Assembly (NCBI GenBank): GCA_046331565.1 | Contig: JAXLQP010000002.1 | Location: forward strand, 868,001 to 932,000 | DNA from: DASRDU01 sp046331565 | GTDB lineage: Bacteria > Acidobacteriota > Blastocatellia > RBC074 | Direction of reading: 5' to 3' | DNA: 64,000 bases | Shown here: piece after piece, positions 11,145-22,032 of the stretch | Position numbering within the stretch: position 1 is the first letter of the stretch | Layout: each line of letters starts with the position of its first letter | Program-made: the position numbers and the translations under genes | Notes under the pieces: model-generated | What the model saw: only the letters and a program-made list of their open reading frames with translations | What the model was told of the DNA's origin: nothing | Database searches by the model: none

Positions 11145-12821
11145 TCAGTGCGGCGCAGCGTATTCGCGTTCGTATTCATCGGCAAGCTGCCTGATCTGTC
11201 GCTGCTGTTCGGCCTCGTTCCAGTTGAGTTCCTGCGCCATCAGTGCGGCGGCAAGTGGCGCGCAGGCGAGCGTATCCCTTCCGGCCAGCATCAGCAGGCG
11301 CGTGCGTCGGGCCAGCACATCAGCCAGTGTCAGCGCCATTTCACAACGCACGGCATAAATGATTTCAGCCGCGATGTGCGGCAATCCTTCAATCAGGCGG
11401 ACGCGCAAGCGTTCATCCTCGCGGGCAATTTCAGCCACCTGCGGCGCGGCGCTGCCATAAGCCTGCACCAGATGATGCGCGGTATCAGGCGGCAAAGCTT
11501 CGCTGTGCGCAAGCTGCTGCGCCAGTGAATCAAGACGGTCACGTTTCAGCGCGCCGCTGATGGCGAGGTGGCTGGTGTCGGCTTCACTTTCAGCTTTGAC
11601 GCCGAAGCGTTCGCGCAACCGTTTCACCGCCACATCAACACCGCGTTCAGCCATCAGCCGGTAAGTCGTGAGCTTGCCGCCCGCCAGTGAAATCAGGCCA
11701 TCGGTTGATTCAAACAATTCCTCACGCCGCGAAACGGCGGTGGTTGAAGTGATCATCGGATCGCTGACGAGCGGGCGCAGTCCGGCCCAGGCTGAAATCA
11801 CATCTGAAGCTTCAAGCTGTGCGGCGGGAAAATAAGAATTGATCGCGCCGAGGATTTCGCTGACCTCATCGGCCTCAGCACGCGGCGCGTCACGGTCGCC
11901 CGAATAATCAGTGTCGGTCGTGCCAATGTTGACGCGGCCTTCCCAGGGCACGACGAAATAGAAACGGTGTCCGGTCAGCGACGGAATCAGCCACGCCGAA
12001 CTGACGCGCAATCGTTCAGCCGCCACCGTCAGATGAATGCCTTTGGAGGGGCGCACACTTTTTGACTGACCGTTGCTGTTCGCGGCATTGAGGCTGAGCG
12101 TTTCTTCCATCCATACGCCGGTGGCATTGATCACGATGCGCGCCCGCGCCGTAAATTCATCTCCGCTCAGTTCATCGCGCACCCGCGCTCCGGCAACGCG
12201 CCCGTTTTCATTGATGAAGCCGGTGACGCGCGCGTAACTGGCAATAACGGCTCCGCGTGCGTGCGCTGATTTCAGCACTTCGATGACCAGCCGCGCATCA
12301 TCGGTGCGGCAGTCGTAATAAACGAACGCGCCCTTCAGCCCGCGCGCGTCAAGCTGCGGCGCAAGCTGCAACGCTTCATCGCGGCTCAGGCGACGATGAC
12401 GAGCGAGGTTGTACTTTCCGGCCAGCAGATCATAAAGCACCATTCCGGCCCGCATTTTCAGCGGGTGATCGTAATTACGCCGCGCCTGTTCATAAACGGG
12501 AACCACGAACGGAAAAGGCTCGACCAGATGCGGCGCAATGCTGAGCAGCCGGGCGCGTTCGCGCAATCCTTCGCGCACCAGCGCAAAATCGTAATGTTCC
12601 AGATAGCGCAGGCCGCCGTGAATCAGCTTGGTCGAACGGCTCGAAGTGCCCGCCGCAAAGTCACGCTTTTCAAGCAGCGCCACGCTCAGACCACGCGCCG
12701 CCGCATCAAGCGCCAGCCCCGCGCCGGTAATGCCACCACCAATAATCAGCACATCAAAAGTTTCGCGGCTCAGTTGCACAAGCAGGTCAGTTCGCGCGCG
12801 CCCGGAAAATTCAGTCATCAT
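11145..12821 (-). CDS. glpD: Aerobic glycerol-3-phosphate dehydrogenase
   Basis: FAD-dependent membrane-associated enzyme oxidising glycerol 3-phosphate to dihydroxyacetone phosphate and reducing quinone. 558 residues, usual length. The N-terminal dinucleotide motif is DVLIIGGGITGAGLALDAAARG at about 23-44, followed by EKRDFAAGTSSRSTKLIHGGLRYLE. A mid-domain GTTDTDYSGD, the substrate-site GGKLTTYR, and a C-terminal DAO_C helical domain (CEMALTLADVLARRTRL) complete the family layout. It begins MMTEF; either Met could be the start and no Shine-Dalgarno sequence is seen. GpsA, acting in the opposite direction on the same pool, is encoded at 38872-39882. Confidence 0.95.
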   Translation of the reverse strand: MMTEFSGRARTDLLVQLSRETFDVLIIGGGITGAGLALDAAARGLSVALLEKRDFAAGTSSRSTKLIHGGLRYLEHYDFALVREGLRERARLLSIAPHLVEPFPFVVPVYEQARRNYDHPLKMRAGMVLYDLLAGKYNLARHRRLSRDEALQLAPQLDARGLKGAFVYYDCRTDDARLVIEVLKSAHARGAVIASYARVTGFINENGRVAGARVRDELSGDEFTARARIVINATGVWMEETLSLNAANSNGQSKSVRPSKGIHLTVAAERLRVSSAWLIPSLTGHRFYFVVPWEGRVNIGTTDTDYSGDRDAPRAEADEVSEILGAINSYFPAAQLEASDVISAWAGLRPLVSDPMITSTTAVSRREELFESTDGLISLAGGKLTTYRLMAERGVDVAVKRLRERFGVKAESEADTSHLAISGALKRDRLDSLAQQLAHSEALPPDTAHHLVQAYGSAAPQVAEIAREDERLRVRLIEGLPHIAAEIIYAVRCEMALTLADVLARRTRLLMLAGRDTLACAPLAAALMAQELNWNEAEQQRQIRQLADEYEREYAAPH

Positions 12822-13067
12822 CAGAATCGTCAGAAATAATTCAGTCGTGCAGGTTCAGTTCAGTGGTCATGCGGTTTCATTAAATTTCCGTTTTCGATTA
12901 TAGCTTGCTTTTAATTTCATACTCAGGTAAAGAACGCACAGCATTGCGAAATGCAGGCAGCTTTTTGACGGCTTGTCTGCTCGCGTCCCAGCCGCGGTTA
13001 ATTAATGTAACGAGAAAACCTTGCTTGCAGGCTTCCCTTTCAGGGTCATCATAATTCGGAGACGCAC

Positions 13068-14951
13068 ATGAAAAGACATTCTCCCCCCGTCCGCTTTCTT
13101 GTCCACCTGATCGTATTGCTGCTCTGTCTGGCCATCACCTGGGAAATCGAAGCGGCGCCGCGCAAACGCCGGGGCCGCGCTTCCGTCAGCAAAAAACGTG
13201 GCAAGTCAGCGCGGGCCAGAGGTCGCGTCGCGCGCGGGCGGCGTGGCAAGGTGCGGCGCACCCGCATCGTCTATCGTCGTGGACGGCACGGGCGTCGCGT
13301 TGCGCAACGAGTCGTCAGATATGATTTCCCGCCCGCTTCAGGCGATGAAGGCGCAGTCAATGATGCCGAACAGGGTGGCGCACAGATCAATGATGCCGAG
13401 TTGCGCGCCCACATCAAATACCTGGCGGATGACCTGCTCGAAGGTCGCGCTCCGGGTTCACGCGGCGGCATGCTCGCGGCCAGATACATTGCAGCAAGAT
13501 TTGAATCCGCCGGGCTTGAACCTGCCGCGGCTGATCGCACTTACTTTCAGCAGGCCGCAATGATCGGCACAACGGCTGATGCGTCAAACAAGCTCACCGT
13601 CAAAAGCGGCGACAAGAGCCAGGATTTCAAATTCGCTGATGATTTCGTCGGCACGACCGAACTCGAAAAAAACGAAGTCGCCATCAACAACGAAATCGTC
13701 TTTGTCGGTTACGGCATTCAGTCACCTGAAAACAACTGGGACGATTACAAAGGCCTGGACGTGCGCGGCAAGGTGCTGATGATGATGGTCAACGATCCGC
13801 CCGCGACTGCGGCTGAACCGAATCTGTTTGGCGGAAAGACGCTGACCTATTACGGTCGCTGGACGTACAAGTACGAAGAAGCGGCGCGGCGCGGCGCCGC
13901 CGGAGTGATTCTGATTCACACGACCGAATCAGCCGGTTATGGCTGGAACGTGGTGAAAAGTTCGTGGAGCGGTGAACGCTTTGGTCTGGTGCCGGATGGC
14001 AGCGTTTCGCCGCTGGCGATGAAAGCCTGGGTTACTGAAGACGCCGCCCGTAAAATCGCGCAGCTTGCCGGGCAGAATCTTGACGCCCTGCGCCAGGCCG
14101 CGCAGACCCGCGATTTCAGGCCCGTCACCTTCAATGCGCGTGTTGATTCGACGCTGAAAGTCACGACCCGCCGCGTCAATTCGCCCAACGTGGTCGGCAT
14201 CTTTCGCGGCAGCGATGACAAGCTGAAAAATGAATACGTCGTCTTTTCAGCGCACTGGGATCATTTCGGCATTCGTCCCGAACAGCCGGGCGACAACATT
14301 TACAACGGCGCGCTCGACAATGCGACCGGCGTATCCGGCATTCTGGCCATTGCCAAAGCCTTCGCCGCGCTCGAAGAGAAACCGAAACGCTCGATTCTTT
14401 TCATTGCCACCACTGCCGAAGAGCAGGGCCTGCTCGGCGCTGAATATTATGCGCGGCATCCGCTCGTTCCGTTGTCAAAGACGGTCGCCAACATCAATCT
14501 TGATTCGCTCAATATTTACGGGCTGACCTCGGACATTGCGCCGCTCGGCGCTGACCGCTCAACGCTCGGCCAGTTTATTGATGAGGTCGCCAAAGAAAAC
14601 CAGGTCACGATTTCACCTGACAGCCATCCCGAACAGGGACTGTTCTATCGCTCCGATCACTTCCCGTTTGCCAAAGCCGGCGTCCCGGCAGTCAATTTCG
14701 AGCCAGGCTCGAATTTCGTAGGCCATTCGGCAGAGTGGGGCAAGAAGCAGTTTGAGGATTACAACGCCACCCGTTACCACCAGCCCTCTGATGAATACAG
14801 CCCGAACTGGGATTTCAGCGGCATGGTGCAGCAGGTGCGCCTGGCCTTCTGGGTCGGCCTGCGCGTCGCCAACGCAAACGAAACGCCGAAATGGAAGCCG
14901 GGCGATGAATTCGAGCGGGCGCGGTTGCAGTCGCTCAGTTCAGGCCGGTAA
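13068..14951 (+). CDS. Exported M28 zinc aminopeptidase with PA domain and Arg/Lys-rich N-terminus
   Basis: 627-residue secreted metallopeptidase. Signal peptide at about 1-30, then a remarkable stretch (about 31-80) dense in Arg, Lys and Gly (KRRGRASVSKKRGK, RGRRGKVRRTR). A peptidase-associated (PA) domain is inserted at about 190-320. The M28 co-catalytic zinc residues are visible: His in SAHWDHFG, Asp in GALDNATG, the Glu pair in TTAEEQGLLGAEYY, Asp in INLDSLN and His in YRSDHFPFAKAG. GGAGAC precedes the ATG. Its TAA overlaps a possible ATG (TAATG) for the next gene, suggesting coupling to the DUF5678/retropepsin pair. The upstream gap 12822-13067 shows no gene. Confidence 0.9.
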   Translation: MKRHSPPVRFLVHLIVLLLCLAITWEIEAAPRKRRGRASVSKKRGKSARARGRVARGRRGKVRRTRIVYRRGRHGRRVAQRVVRYDFPPASGDEGAVNDAEQGGAQINDAELRAHIKYLADDLLEGRAPGSRGGMLAARYIAARFESAGLEPAAADRTYFQQAAMIGTTADASNKLTVKSGDKSQDFKFADDFVGTTELEKNEVAINNEIVFVGYGIQSPENNWDDYKGLDVRGKVLMMMVNDPPATAAEPNLFGGKTLTYYGRWTYKYEEAARRGAAGVILIHTTESAGYGWNVVKSSWSGERFGLVPDGSVSPLAMKAWVTEDAARKIAQLAGQNLDALRQAAQTRDFRPVTFNARVDSTLKVTTRRVNSPNVVGIFRGSDDKLKNEYVVFSAHWDHFGIRPEQPGDNIYNGALDNATGVSGILAIAKAFAALEEKPKRSILFIATTAEEQGLLGAEYYARHPLVPLSKTVANINLDSLNIYGLTSDIAPLGADRSTLGQFIDEVAKENQVTISPDSHPEQGLFYRSDHFPFAKAGVPAVNFEPGSNFVGHSAEWGKKQFEDYNATRYHQPSDEYSPNWDFSGMVQQVRLAFWVGLRVANANETPKWKPGDEFERARLQSLSSGR

Positions 14952-14989
14952 TGATTGCCTGCGGCAGTTTCGTGACTGATAATTTGTGT

Positions 14990-15367
14990 ATGCTTGAAGT
15001 CAGCATCAATGAAATAGGCGCGAAACTGCCGCAACTGCTCCAGTGCATCAGGACAGGCGAAACCGTGCTGGTGACGGATGAAGGCAAAGCTGTTGCTGAA
15101 TTGCGCCCCGTTGGCGAAAACAACGGAAAGAATCCGCACGTCAGAAAAGCCAGCGAACCGGAAGTTGATCGCAGTCGTGAGATGCGCTGGCTGGCGGCCC
15201 ACAGCTCTGAATATGCCGGGCAGTGGGTCGCACTCGACGGCGAACGCCTGCTCTGTCACAGCGCCAATGCGCGCGAAGTCTTCGCCTCAGCCCGGCAGAG
15301 CGGAGTGGAACGGCCACTGATTATTCAGGTTCCGGCGCGTGATGCGCTGCCTTTCGCCGGCTGGTAA
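14990..15367 (+). CDS. Phd/YefM-like antitoxin domain fused to DUF5678-like domain (module copy 1)
   Basis: About 125 residues in two parts. The N-terminus (MLEVSINEIGAKLPQLLQ ... GETVLVTDEGKAVAELRPV) matches the Phd/YefM antitoxin fold, which binds DNA and its toxin. The C-terminus (RWLAAHSSEYAGQWVALDG, ERLLCHSANAREVF, then RPLIIQVP) matches DUF5678. I chose the ATG at 14990 because Phd domains start this way; an ATG at 14951 overlapping the upstream stop (TAATG) would add 13 residues. No classical toxin gene follows. Instead the next gene, 12 bases on, encodes a retropepsin. The same arrangement recurs at 26906-27693 with a different N-terminal domain, so the pairing looks functional. Confidence 0.75.
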   Translation: MLEVSINEIGAKLPQLLQCIRTGETVLVTDEGKAVAELRPVGENNGKNPHVRKASEPEVDRSREMRWLAAHSSEYAGQWVALDGERLLCHSANAREVFASARQSGVERPLIIQVPARDALPFAGW

Positions 15368-15379
15368 GATAAACCCTCT

Positions 15380-15796
15380 ATGCCTTACCAGATCACTTTT
15401 GATAAAAGCTGTGAATATAACTCGCTTGAAGATGGAGTGACGATTCCCGTCGTCCTCAAAGTCGGCGCGACCAAAGCAGACCTGCTGGCGAAAGTGGACA
15501 CCGGAGCAGCGCATTGCCTGTTTCAGCGGGAGTACGGAGAAGCGCTCGGTCTTCAGCTTGAAAACGGTCAGTTGGTGCGGCTGGACACGCTGGCTGGCAG
15601 CCTGACGGCTTTTGGTCACGAAGTGACACTCATTACGTTCGACATCGAATTTGAAGCCATCGTCTTTTTCGCCGCTGATTACAATCTGCCGCGCAACCTG
15701 CTGGGACGCTCCGGCTGGTTACAAAAAGTGCGGATGGGTCTGATTGATTACGAGAGTCGGATTTATCTGAGCGCTTACAGTTCGCCGCTGCAATAA
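15380..15796 (+). CDS. Single-domain retropepsin-like aspartic protease (module copy 1)
   Basis: 138 residues, cytoplasmic (no signal or membrane segment). The active-site motif is KVDTGAAHCLF near residue 40, preceded by a beta hairpin (TIPVVLKVG). A flap-like segment LDTLAGSLTAFGHEV and the late hydrophobic-Gly turn NLLGRSGWL near 113 are where a retropepsin half-barrel is expected. A one-domain enzyme of this size should act as a homodimer. About 40 percent of positions match, by eye, the protein at 27274-27693, including YQ...FD at the start, QRE.....LGL, G.L...GH and PRNL.GR.GWL. Its target is unknown; the DUF5678 partner is a natural candidate. Confidence 0.75.
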   Translation: MPYQITFDKSCEYNSLEDGVTIPVVLKVGATKADLLAKVDTGAAHCLFQREYGEALGLQLENGQLVRLDTLAGSLTAFGHEVTLITFDIEFEAIVFFAADYNLPRNLLGRSGWLQKVRMGLIDYESRIYLSAYSSPLQ

Positions 15797-15810
15797 TCAT
15801 CAGCACGGAC

Positions 15811-16677
15811 TCAATCACCTGCCACTGAAATTGAATCTCTCCTGATCCACGCACTGACCACTCCACGCGCCGTCACCGCACCGATCACGATCAGCCCGCC
15901 AATCAGCGCCAGCCCTGATGGCCGTTCGCCGATCCACAGCATGACCCAGAGCGGATTCAGAATCGGTTCGATTACCGGAATCAGCACGGCTTCAAGTGCG
16001 GTGACGTGTCTGACGGCTTTGACATAGAGCAGATATGGCAGCGCCAGTTGAAAGACGCCGAGCAGCACGAGTCCGAGCCAGCTCATCGCGCCGGGCATGG
16101 CGCCGAATACAAACGGCAGCCCGATCAGCGCAGCCAGGATGTTGCCCAGAATCACTGAATCAATTGGCGAAGCGTCCTTCTGCCTGCGCAGCAGCAGCAC
16201 CATTGCGGCATAACTGACCGCGCTCAGCAGCGCCAGCCCGTTGCCCAGCCAGTCGCCCGTTTTCAACCCGTCAAGCAGAAACAGCGTCATCCCGCCCAGC
16301 ACCAGCAGAATCGTCAGCCAGTCAAGCAATCGAGTGCGTTCGCCCAGAAACCACGCGCCAAAGAGCGCAATGTAAACCGGCGCGGTGTATTGCAGCAGAA
16401 TTGCATTCGCCGCCGTTGTGTATTTCGTCGCCGCCGGAAACAGCACCACCGTTCCCGCATAAGCCAGCGCGCAGGCGATCTGTGATGCTGAATAGTTCAG
16501 GCGCGGGCGGCGCACGGCCAGCACGATCACGATTGTCGCAATCGCGCTGCGCACTCCGGCAATGGCAAATGGATTCCAGGTGACGAGTTTGATCAGCAGC
16601 CCGCCCGTACTCCACATGGCGGCGGCAGCGGCGAGAAAGAAAATAGCCTGTCGGCGCTCATGGCTGACTGAGTTCAT
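15811..16677 (-). CDS. EamA/DMT-family membrane transporter
   Basis: Inner-membrane metabolite exporter or importer of 288 residues with ten predicted helices in two EamA repeats (about 12-140 and 152-280). Family signatures include WSTGGLLIKLVTWNPFAIAGVR and TTAANAILLQYTAPVYIALFGAWFLGE in repeat one and VTALEAVLIPVIEPILNPLWVMLWIGERPS in repeat two. The substrate is not predictable. It converges on the retropepsin gene with a 14-base gap and lies head-to-tail with the SDR gene 30 bases upstream. Confidence 0.88.
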   Translation of the reverse strand: MNSVSHERRQAIFFLAAAAAMWSTGGLLIKLVTWNPFAIAGVRSAIATIVIVLAVRRPRLNYSASQIACALAYAGTVVLFPAATKYTTAANAILLQYTAPVYIALFGAWFLGERTRLLDWLTILLVLGGMTLFLLDGLKTGDWLGNGLALLSAVSYAAMVLLLRRQKDASPIDSVILGNILAALIGLPFVFGAMPGAMSWLGLVLLGVFQLALPYLLYVKAVRHVTALEAVLIPVIEPILNPLWVMLWIGERPSGLALIGGLIVIGAVTARGVVSAWIRRDSISVAGD

Positions 16678-16707
16678 TGAGAGATTCAGATCACTGAAGT
16701 AATCGCG

Positions 16708-17517
16708 TTATTTCACCACCTGGCTGCGCACGATGCTCATAAACAAACCCGTCGGCAGCAGTCGCCGCAGCGTGAGCAGTCCCATCGTGTTGGCCTGATA
16801 ACGCAGCTTCCACGAACCGTCTGTTGCGGCCCGGTAAATGGCCTTTGCCACAATTTCAGGCCCCGGCGCATTTTCACCGGTCTTGTTCATATTCGGTATC
16901 GCCTTCGCAATGAAAGCGTCATAAGCCGTCAGCCCCGGCTTTTTCATCAGATCCATCGAGCGATCATAAAAGTCAGTTTTGATCGGCCCCGGCTCGATGA
17001 TTTTGACGCGCACGTTGAAGGGCTGAAGTTCATAGAGCAAAGCTTCCGTGAAACCTTCGACCGCCCATTTCGTGCCGTGATAGACGCTGTAAAGCGGAAA
17101 CGTGATGCGCCCGCCCATCGAAGCGACATTGATAATCACGCCGTCACGACGTTCACGAAAATGCGGAATGATTTCACGCGTGACATTCATCAGGCCCGTC
17201 ACGTTGGTGGCAAACTGCCGTTCGACCTGTTCAGGCGTCGAAGCTTCAAACGGCCCGACCAGACCGTAACCGGCGTTGTTCACGATGGCGTCAATGCTGC
17301 CAAATTGCGCAAGCGTTTCGCTGATCGCCTGTCTGATCGAAGCCGTGTTCGTCACATCCAGGCGGGCCAGAGTCAGGTTGTGCTGTTGCGCCCATTCCGC
17401 AGCCTTTTCCGGCGTGCGCATCGTGGCCACGACGTTCCAGCCTTTTTGCTGAAAGTATTCAGCCGTCGCCCGGCCAATGCCGCTTGATGAACCCGTAATC
17501 AGAATTGTTCTGCTCAT
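16708..17517 (-). CDS. Short-chain dehydrogenase/reductase (classical SDR)
   Basis: NAD(P)-dependent oxidoreductase of 269 residues, cytosolic. Cofactor motif TGSSSGIGRA at residues 8-17, NNAG near 90, and catalytic Ser-Tyr-Lys in VASMGG and YSVYHGTKWAVEG. It resembles SDRs that act on steroid- or acyl-type substrates (EPGPIKTDFYDRS loop), but the substrate is not known. The ATG at 17517 has a strong AGGAGGAGC just upstream. It is probably cotranscribed with the EamA transporter. Confidence 0.9.
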   Translation of the reverse strand: MSRTILITGSSSGIGRATAEYFQQKGWNVVATMRTPEKAAEWAQQHNLTLARLDVTNTASIRQAISETLAQFGSIDAIVNNAGYGLVGPFEASTPEQVERQFATNVTGLMNVTREIIPHFRERRDGVIINVASMGGRITFPLYSVYHGTKWAVEGFTEALLYELQPFNVRVKIIEPGPIKTDFYDRSMDLMKKPGLTAYDAFIAKAIPNMNKTGENAPGPEIVAKAIYRAATDGSWKLRYQANTMGLLTLRRLLPTGLFMSIVRSQVVK

Positions 17518-17826
17518 GGCTCCTCCTGCTGGGAAGATGGCTGGCGCTGCGGAACATCTGCGGCGGGGCCAGCGTACTGTTGAATGTCTCCGCTTCTACT
17601 CGGCCAGTTACTAACAGGGCTTCTGACAAGGTGCAGAATTTGTCGCGCGCTTTATTGTGAACCGCAAGCGCGTCGCTCGTCTGTCATGGTGTATTCGGAT
17701 CAGACCTGTCTGACTAATTCAGCGGCAAGCTAACAGTTCGCTCGCTGATCTGCAACTTGAGCTTTGCCTGCCTGCGTGGAAGAATTGCGCTTTATTTTGC
17801 GCCCTGATTGAAAGCAGAGTGAAAGC
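17518..17826. other. Intergenic region, divergent promoter space
   Basis: 309 bases between the divergent SDR and metG genes. No gene or RNA is recognised. TTGAGC near 17758 followed 17 bases later by AAGAAT is a poor candidate -35/-10 pair for metG. A long minus-strand reading frame enters this stretch from within metG but is antisense shadow. Confidence 0.4.
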
Positions 17827-19881
<2,055 letters not shown>

Positions 19882-19882
19882 A

Positions 19883-20389
19883 ATGATCTCACCGCTCGTC
19901 ATCAACAAAGCTCTGCGCCAGCACCTCAGCCCGGTGCTGCTGCGCAACGGCTTTGATCTGGTGAAGGCGCGCAAGGCGTGGGGCTGGCATCCGCACGCGA
20001 TTTATGTGCTGGAAGTGGACAATGTCGGAAACGCTTTTTCAAAGACGACAGGCTGGCCGATGCATTCGCTGCGCGCTGCGGTTGGTTTGTGGATTGAATC
20101 TGCTGCGGAAAGCGAGGTAGCACTGTTCAGCGATGAACAGGGTCGCCTGCGGCCTGACCTTGCGGCTTGTCGGCACCGTCTGCAACTGCAATGCACGCTG
20201 GATCAAAGCATCTGGCAGTCGCAATTGCCGGACGCACAGGAACGCGGACGCACGGACATCTGGCGGGTACAGGATGATGGTGGCAATCTGACTGAAGTGG
20301 TCAGAAATATTGCCGATGCTTTTCGCTCGCAGGCTGTGCCCTGGCTGACGACTTGCGAGCAGTTTGTCAAAGATCGGGTAAGAGACTGA
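19883..20389 (+). CDS. Uncharacterised protein between metG and tatD (DUF4304-like)
   Basis: 168 residues, soluble. The opening (ALRQHLSPVLLRNGFDLVKARKAWGW) and the following beta strands resemble DUF4304-type proteins, but I am not certain. Trp and His are frequent. It begins one base after the metG stop and its TGA overlaps the tatD ATG (TGATG), so all three are translated from one message. No catalytic motif is visible. Confidence 0.7.
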   Translation: MISPLVINKALRQHLSPVLLRNGFDLVKARKAWGWHPHAIYVLEVDNVGNAFSKTTGWPMHSLRAAVGLWIESAAESEVALFSDEQGRLRPDLAACRHRLQLQCTLDQSIWQSQLPDAQERGRTDIWRVQDDGGNLTEVVRNIADAFRSQAVPWLTTCEQFVKDRVRD

Positions 20390-21201
20390 TGTTTATTGAT
20401 TCCCACGCGCATCTGGATGTGCCGCATTACGACGCTGACCGCGCCGAAGTCATCGCGCGGGCGCGGGCGGCGGGCGTGGACACGATGCTGGAAATTGCGG
20501 GCAGCGATGTGGGCAAAGGTTCGCTGCCTGCGGGGTTGAGACTGGCTGAAGAATATCCGTTCATTTATGCGGCTGTCGGGCTGCACCCGCACGAAGCGAG
20601 TCTGTATGACGACGAACTTGAGCGGCAGTTGATCGCAGCGGCACAGCATCAGAAAGTGATCGGGTGGGGCGAAATCGGGCTGGATTATCATTACGATCAC
20701 AGCCCGCGTGACGTGCAGCGGCGCGTTTTTGCGCGGCAGCTTGAAATTGCGCTGGAGCTTGAAATGCCCGTCATCATTCACACGCGTGAGGCTGAGGACG
20801 ACACGATCAGGCTGCTGCGTGATGAATGGACGCTGAAGGGCGGGGCGCAGTCGGGCGGGATTATTCACTGCTTTACGAGTTCGCAGCGACTCTCTGACGC
20901 GGCGCTGGAAATGGGATTTCTGATCTCTTTTTCGGGCGTCGTGACTTTCAAAAAGTCTGATGAACTGCGCGTGGTGGCGAAGTCGGTTCCGGCTGAACGG
21001 CTGCTGATTGAAACCGATTGCCCGTACCTTGCGCCAATGCCTTATCGCGGCAATAGAAATGAACCGGCCTTTGTCATTGAAACGGCGCGAGTGCTGGCTG
21101 AACTGCACGGCCTCAGTCTGGCTGAGCTGGCGCGCGTGACAAGCGACAACTTTCGGCGGCTGTTCGGATTGCCGGAAGCCGCCCCGGAACCGGGCATCTG
21201 A
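20389..21201 (+). CDS. tatD: TatD-family metal-dependent hydrolase/DNase
   Basis: 270-residue TIM-barrel nuclease or hydrolase. Metal ligands: HAHLD at residues 5-9, Glu in GWGEIGLDYHYD, His in PVIIHTREAED, His in GIIHCFTSS and Asp in LIETDCPYLAPMPYRG. This matches the YcfH/YabD subgroup that often sits next to metG, as here with one gene between. The ATG at 20389 overlaps the preceding stop; a longer frame starting further upstream would add residues not typical of the family. Confidence 0.93.
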   Translation: MFIDSHAHLDVPHYDADRAEVIARARAAGVDTMLEIAGSDVGKGSLPAGLRLAEEYPFIYAAVGLHPHEASLYDDELERQLIAAAQHQKVIGWGEIGLDYHYDHSPRDVQRRVFARQLEIALELEMPVIIHTREAEDDTIRLLRDEWTLKGGAQSGGIIHCFTSSQRLSDAALEMGFLISFSGVVTFKKSDELRVVAKSVPAERLLIETDCPYLAPMPYRGNRNEPAFVIETARVLAELHGLSLAELARVTSDNFRRLFGLPEAAPEPGI

Positions 21202-21503
21202 TTGACAATCAGGGTGTCGTCGGCTAAAACTCCCCGCTTGATATAACAATCGCCACAGCGCCGGTCGTTGCTGACGGCGAGCAGGATTTCAGGTCTGGCT
21301 CTGGCATTTTGCAATTCGTTTCACCCCCGCACTGGCAACCTGCAATCCGCAAAGTGATTCGCGACAGATTCCTGATGAAAAATCCGGCAGCGGGCAGGAT
21401 GACGGGTTCCATTCCTGGCTGTCAGACAGCCGCACCTCCCGCACCTCTGCTGAGATCAGAGGCCCCGGCCTGTCGGCTCAGGAAGCGCAGCCTGGAATAA
21501 ATT
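21202..21503 (+). promoter_or_regulatory. Intergenic region with a good promoter upstream of yajQ
   Basis: TTGACA at 21202-21207 and TAAAAC at 21225-21230 are separated by 17 bases, starting right at the tatD stop. This would give a leader of about 265 bases before yajQ. The leader contains small hairpins (TGGCTGTCAGACAGCC near 21417 and CCTCTGCTGAGATCAGAGG near 21442). No known riboswitch or gene was recognised in it. Confidence 0.45.
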
Positions 21504-22004
21504 ATGGCGCAGCAGAACACATTCGACATTGTCTCAAAAATCGAACACGCCGAGGTCGTCAATGCCGTCAATCAGGCGCTCAAGGAAGTCGGCACGCGCT
21601 TTGACTTCAAAGGCAGCAAAAGCAACATCGAACTTGAAGGTCACGAGGCGATCATTCTGACTTCGGATGACGAATACAAGCTGACGGCGCTCAACGACAT
21701 TCTGCAATCGAAGCTGGTCAAACGCGGCGTGCCGCTGAAAGGTCTGACTTACGGCAAGGTCGAGCAGGCGCTCGGCGGCACCGTGCGGCAGCGCGTGACG
21801 CTGCAACAGGGCATTCCGCAGGAGAAGGCCAAAGAGATCGTCAAATTCATCAAGGACACAAAGCTGAAGGTGCAGGCTTCGATTCAGAGCGATCTGGTGC
21901 GCGTGGCGGGCAAAGACCGTGACACGTTGCAGGAAGTCATCGCCGCCCTGCGCGGGCACGATTTCGGCATTGATATGCAGTTCACCAACTACCGCACCAA
22001 CTGA
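21504..22004 (+). CDS. yajQ: YajQ family nucleotide/c-di-GMP-binding protein
   Basis: 166-residue UPF0234 protein with two ferredoxin-like halves. The start MAQQNTFDIVSKIEHAEVVNAVNQA, the central TRFDFKGSKSNIE and the end RGHDFGIDMQFTNYR are diagnostic. Homologues bind nucleotides, and one in Xanthomonas binds cyclic di-GMP; the role here is inferred. It is followed 28 bases later by the polyprenyl synthase gene. Confidence 0.93.
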   Translation: MAQQNTFDIVSKIEHAEVVNAVNQALKEVGTRFDFKGSKSNIELEGHEAIILTSDDEYKLTALNDILQSKLVKRGVPLKGLTYGKVEQALGGTVRQRVTLQQGIPQEKAKEIVKFIKDTKLKVQASIQSDLVRVAGKDRDTLQEVIAALRGHDFGIDMQFTNYRTN

Positions 22005-22032
22005 CAACCGAGACCGAAAACAGCGAGTACCA

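Noticed and set aside
14990..15796. Classical Phd/Doc or YefM/YoeB toxin-antitoxin operon
   Set aside because: The second gene is an aspartic protease-like protein with a DTG motif, not a Fic/Doc, RelE or PIN toxin.
20203..21249. 348-codon minus-strand frame opposite tatD
   Set aside because: Antisense shadow of tatD; composition is Arg/His/Gln-rich with no recognisable domain.
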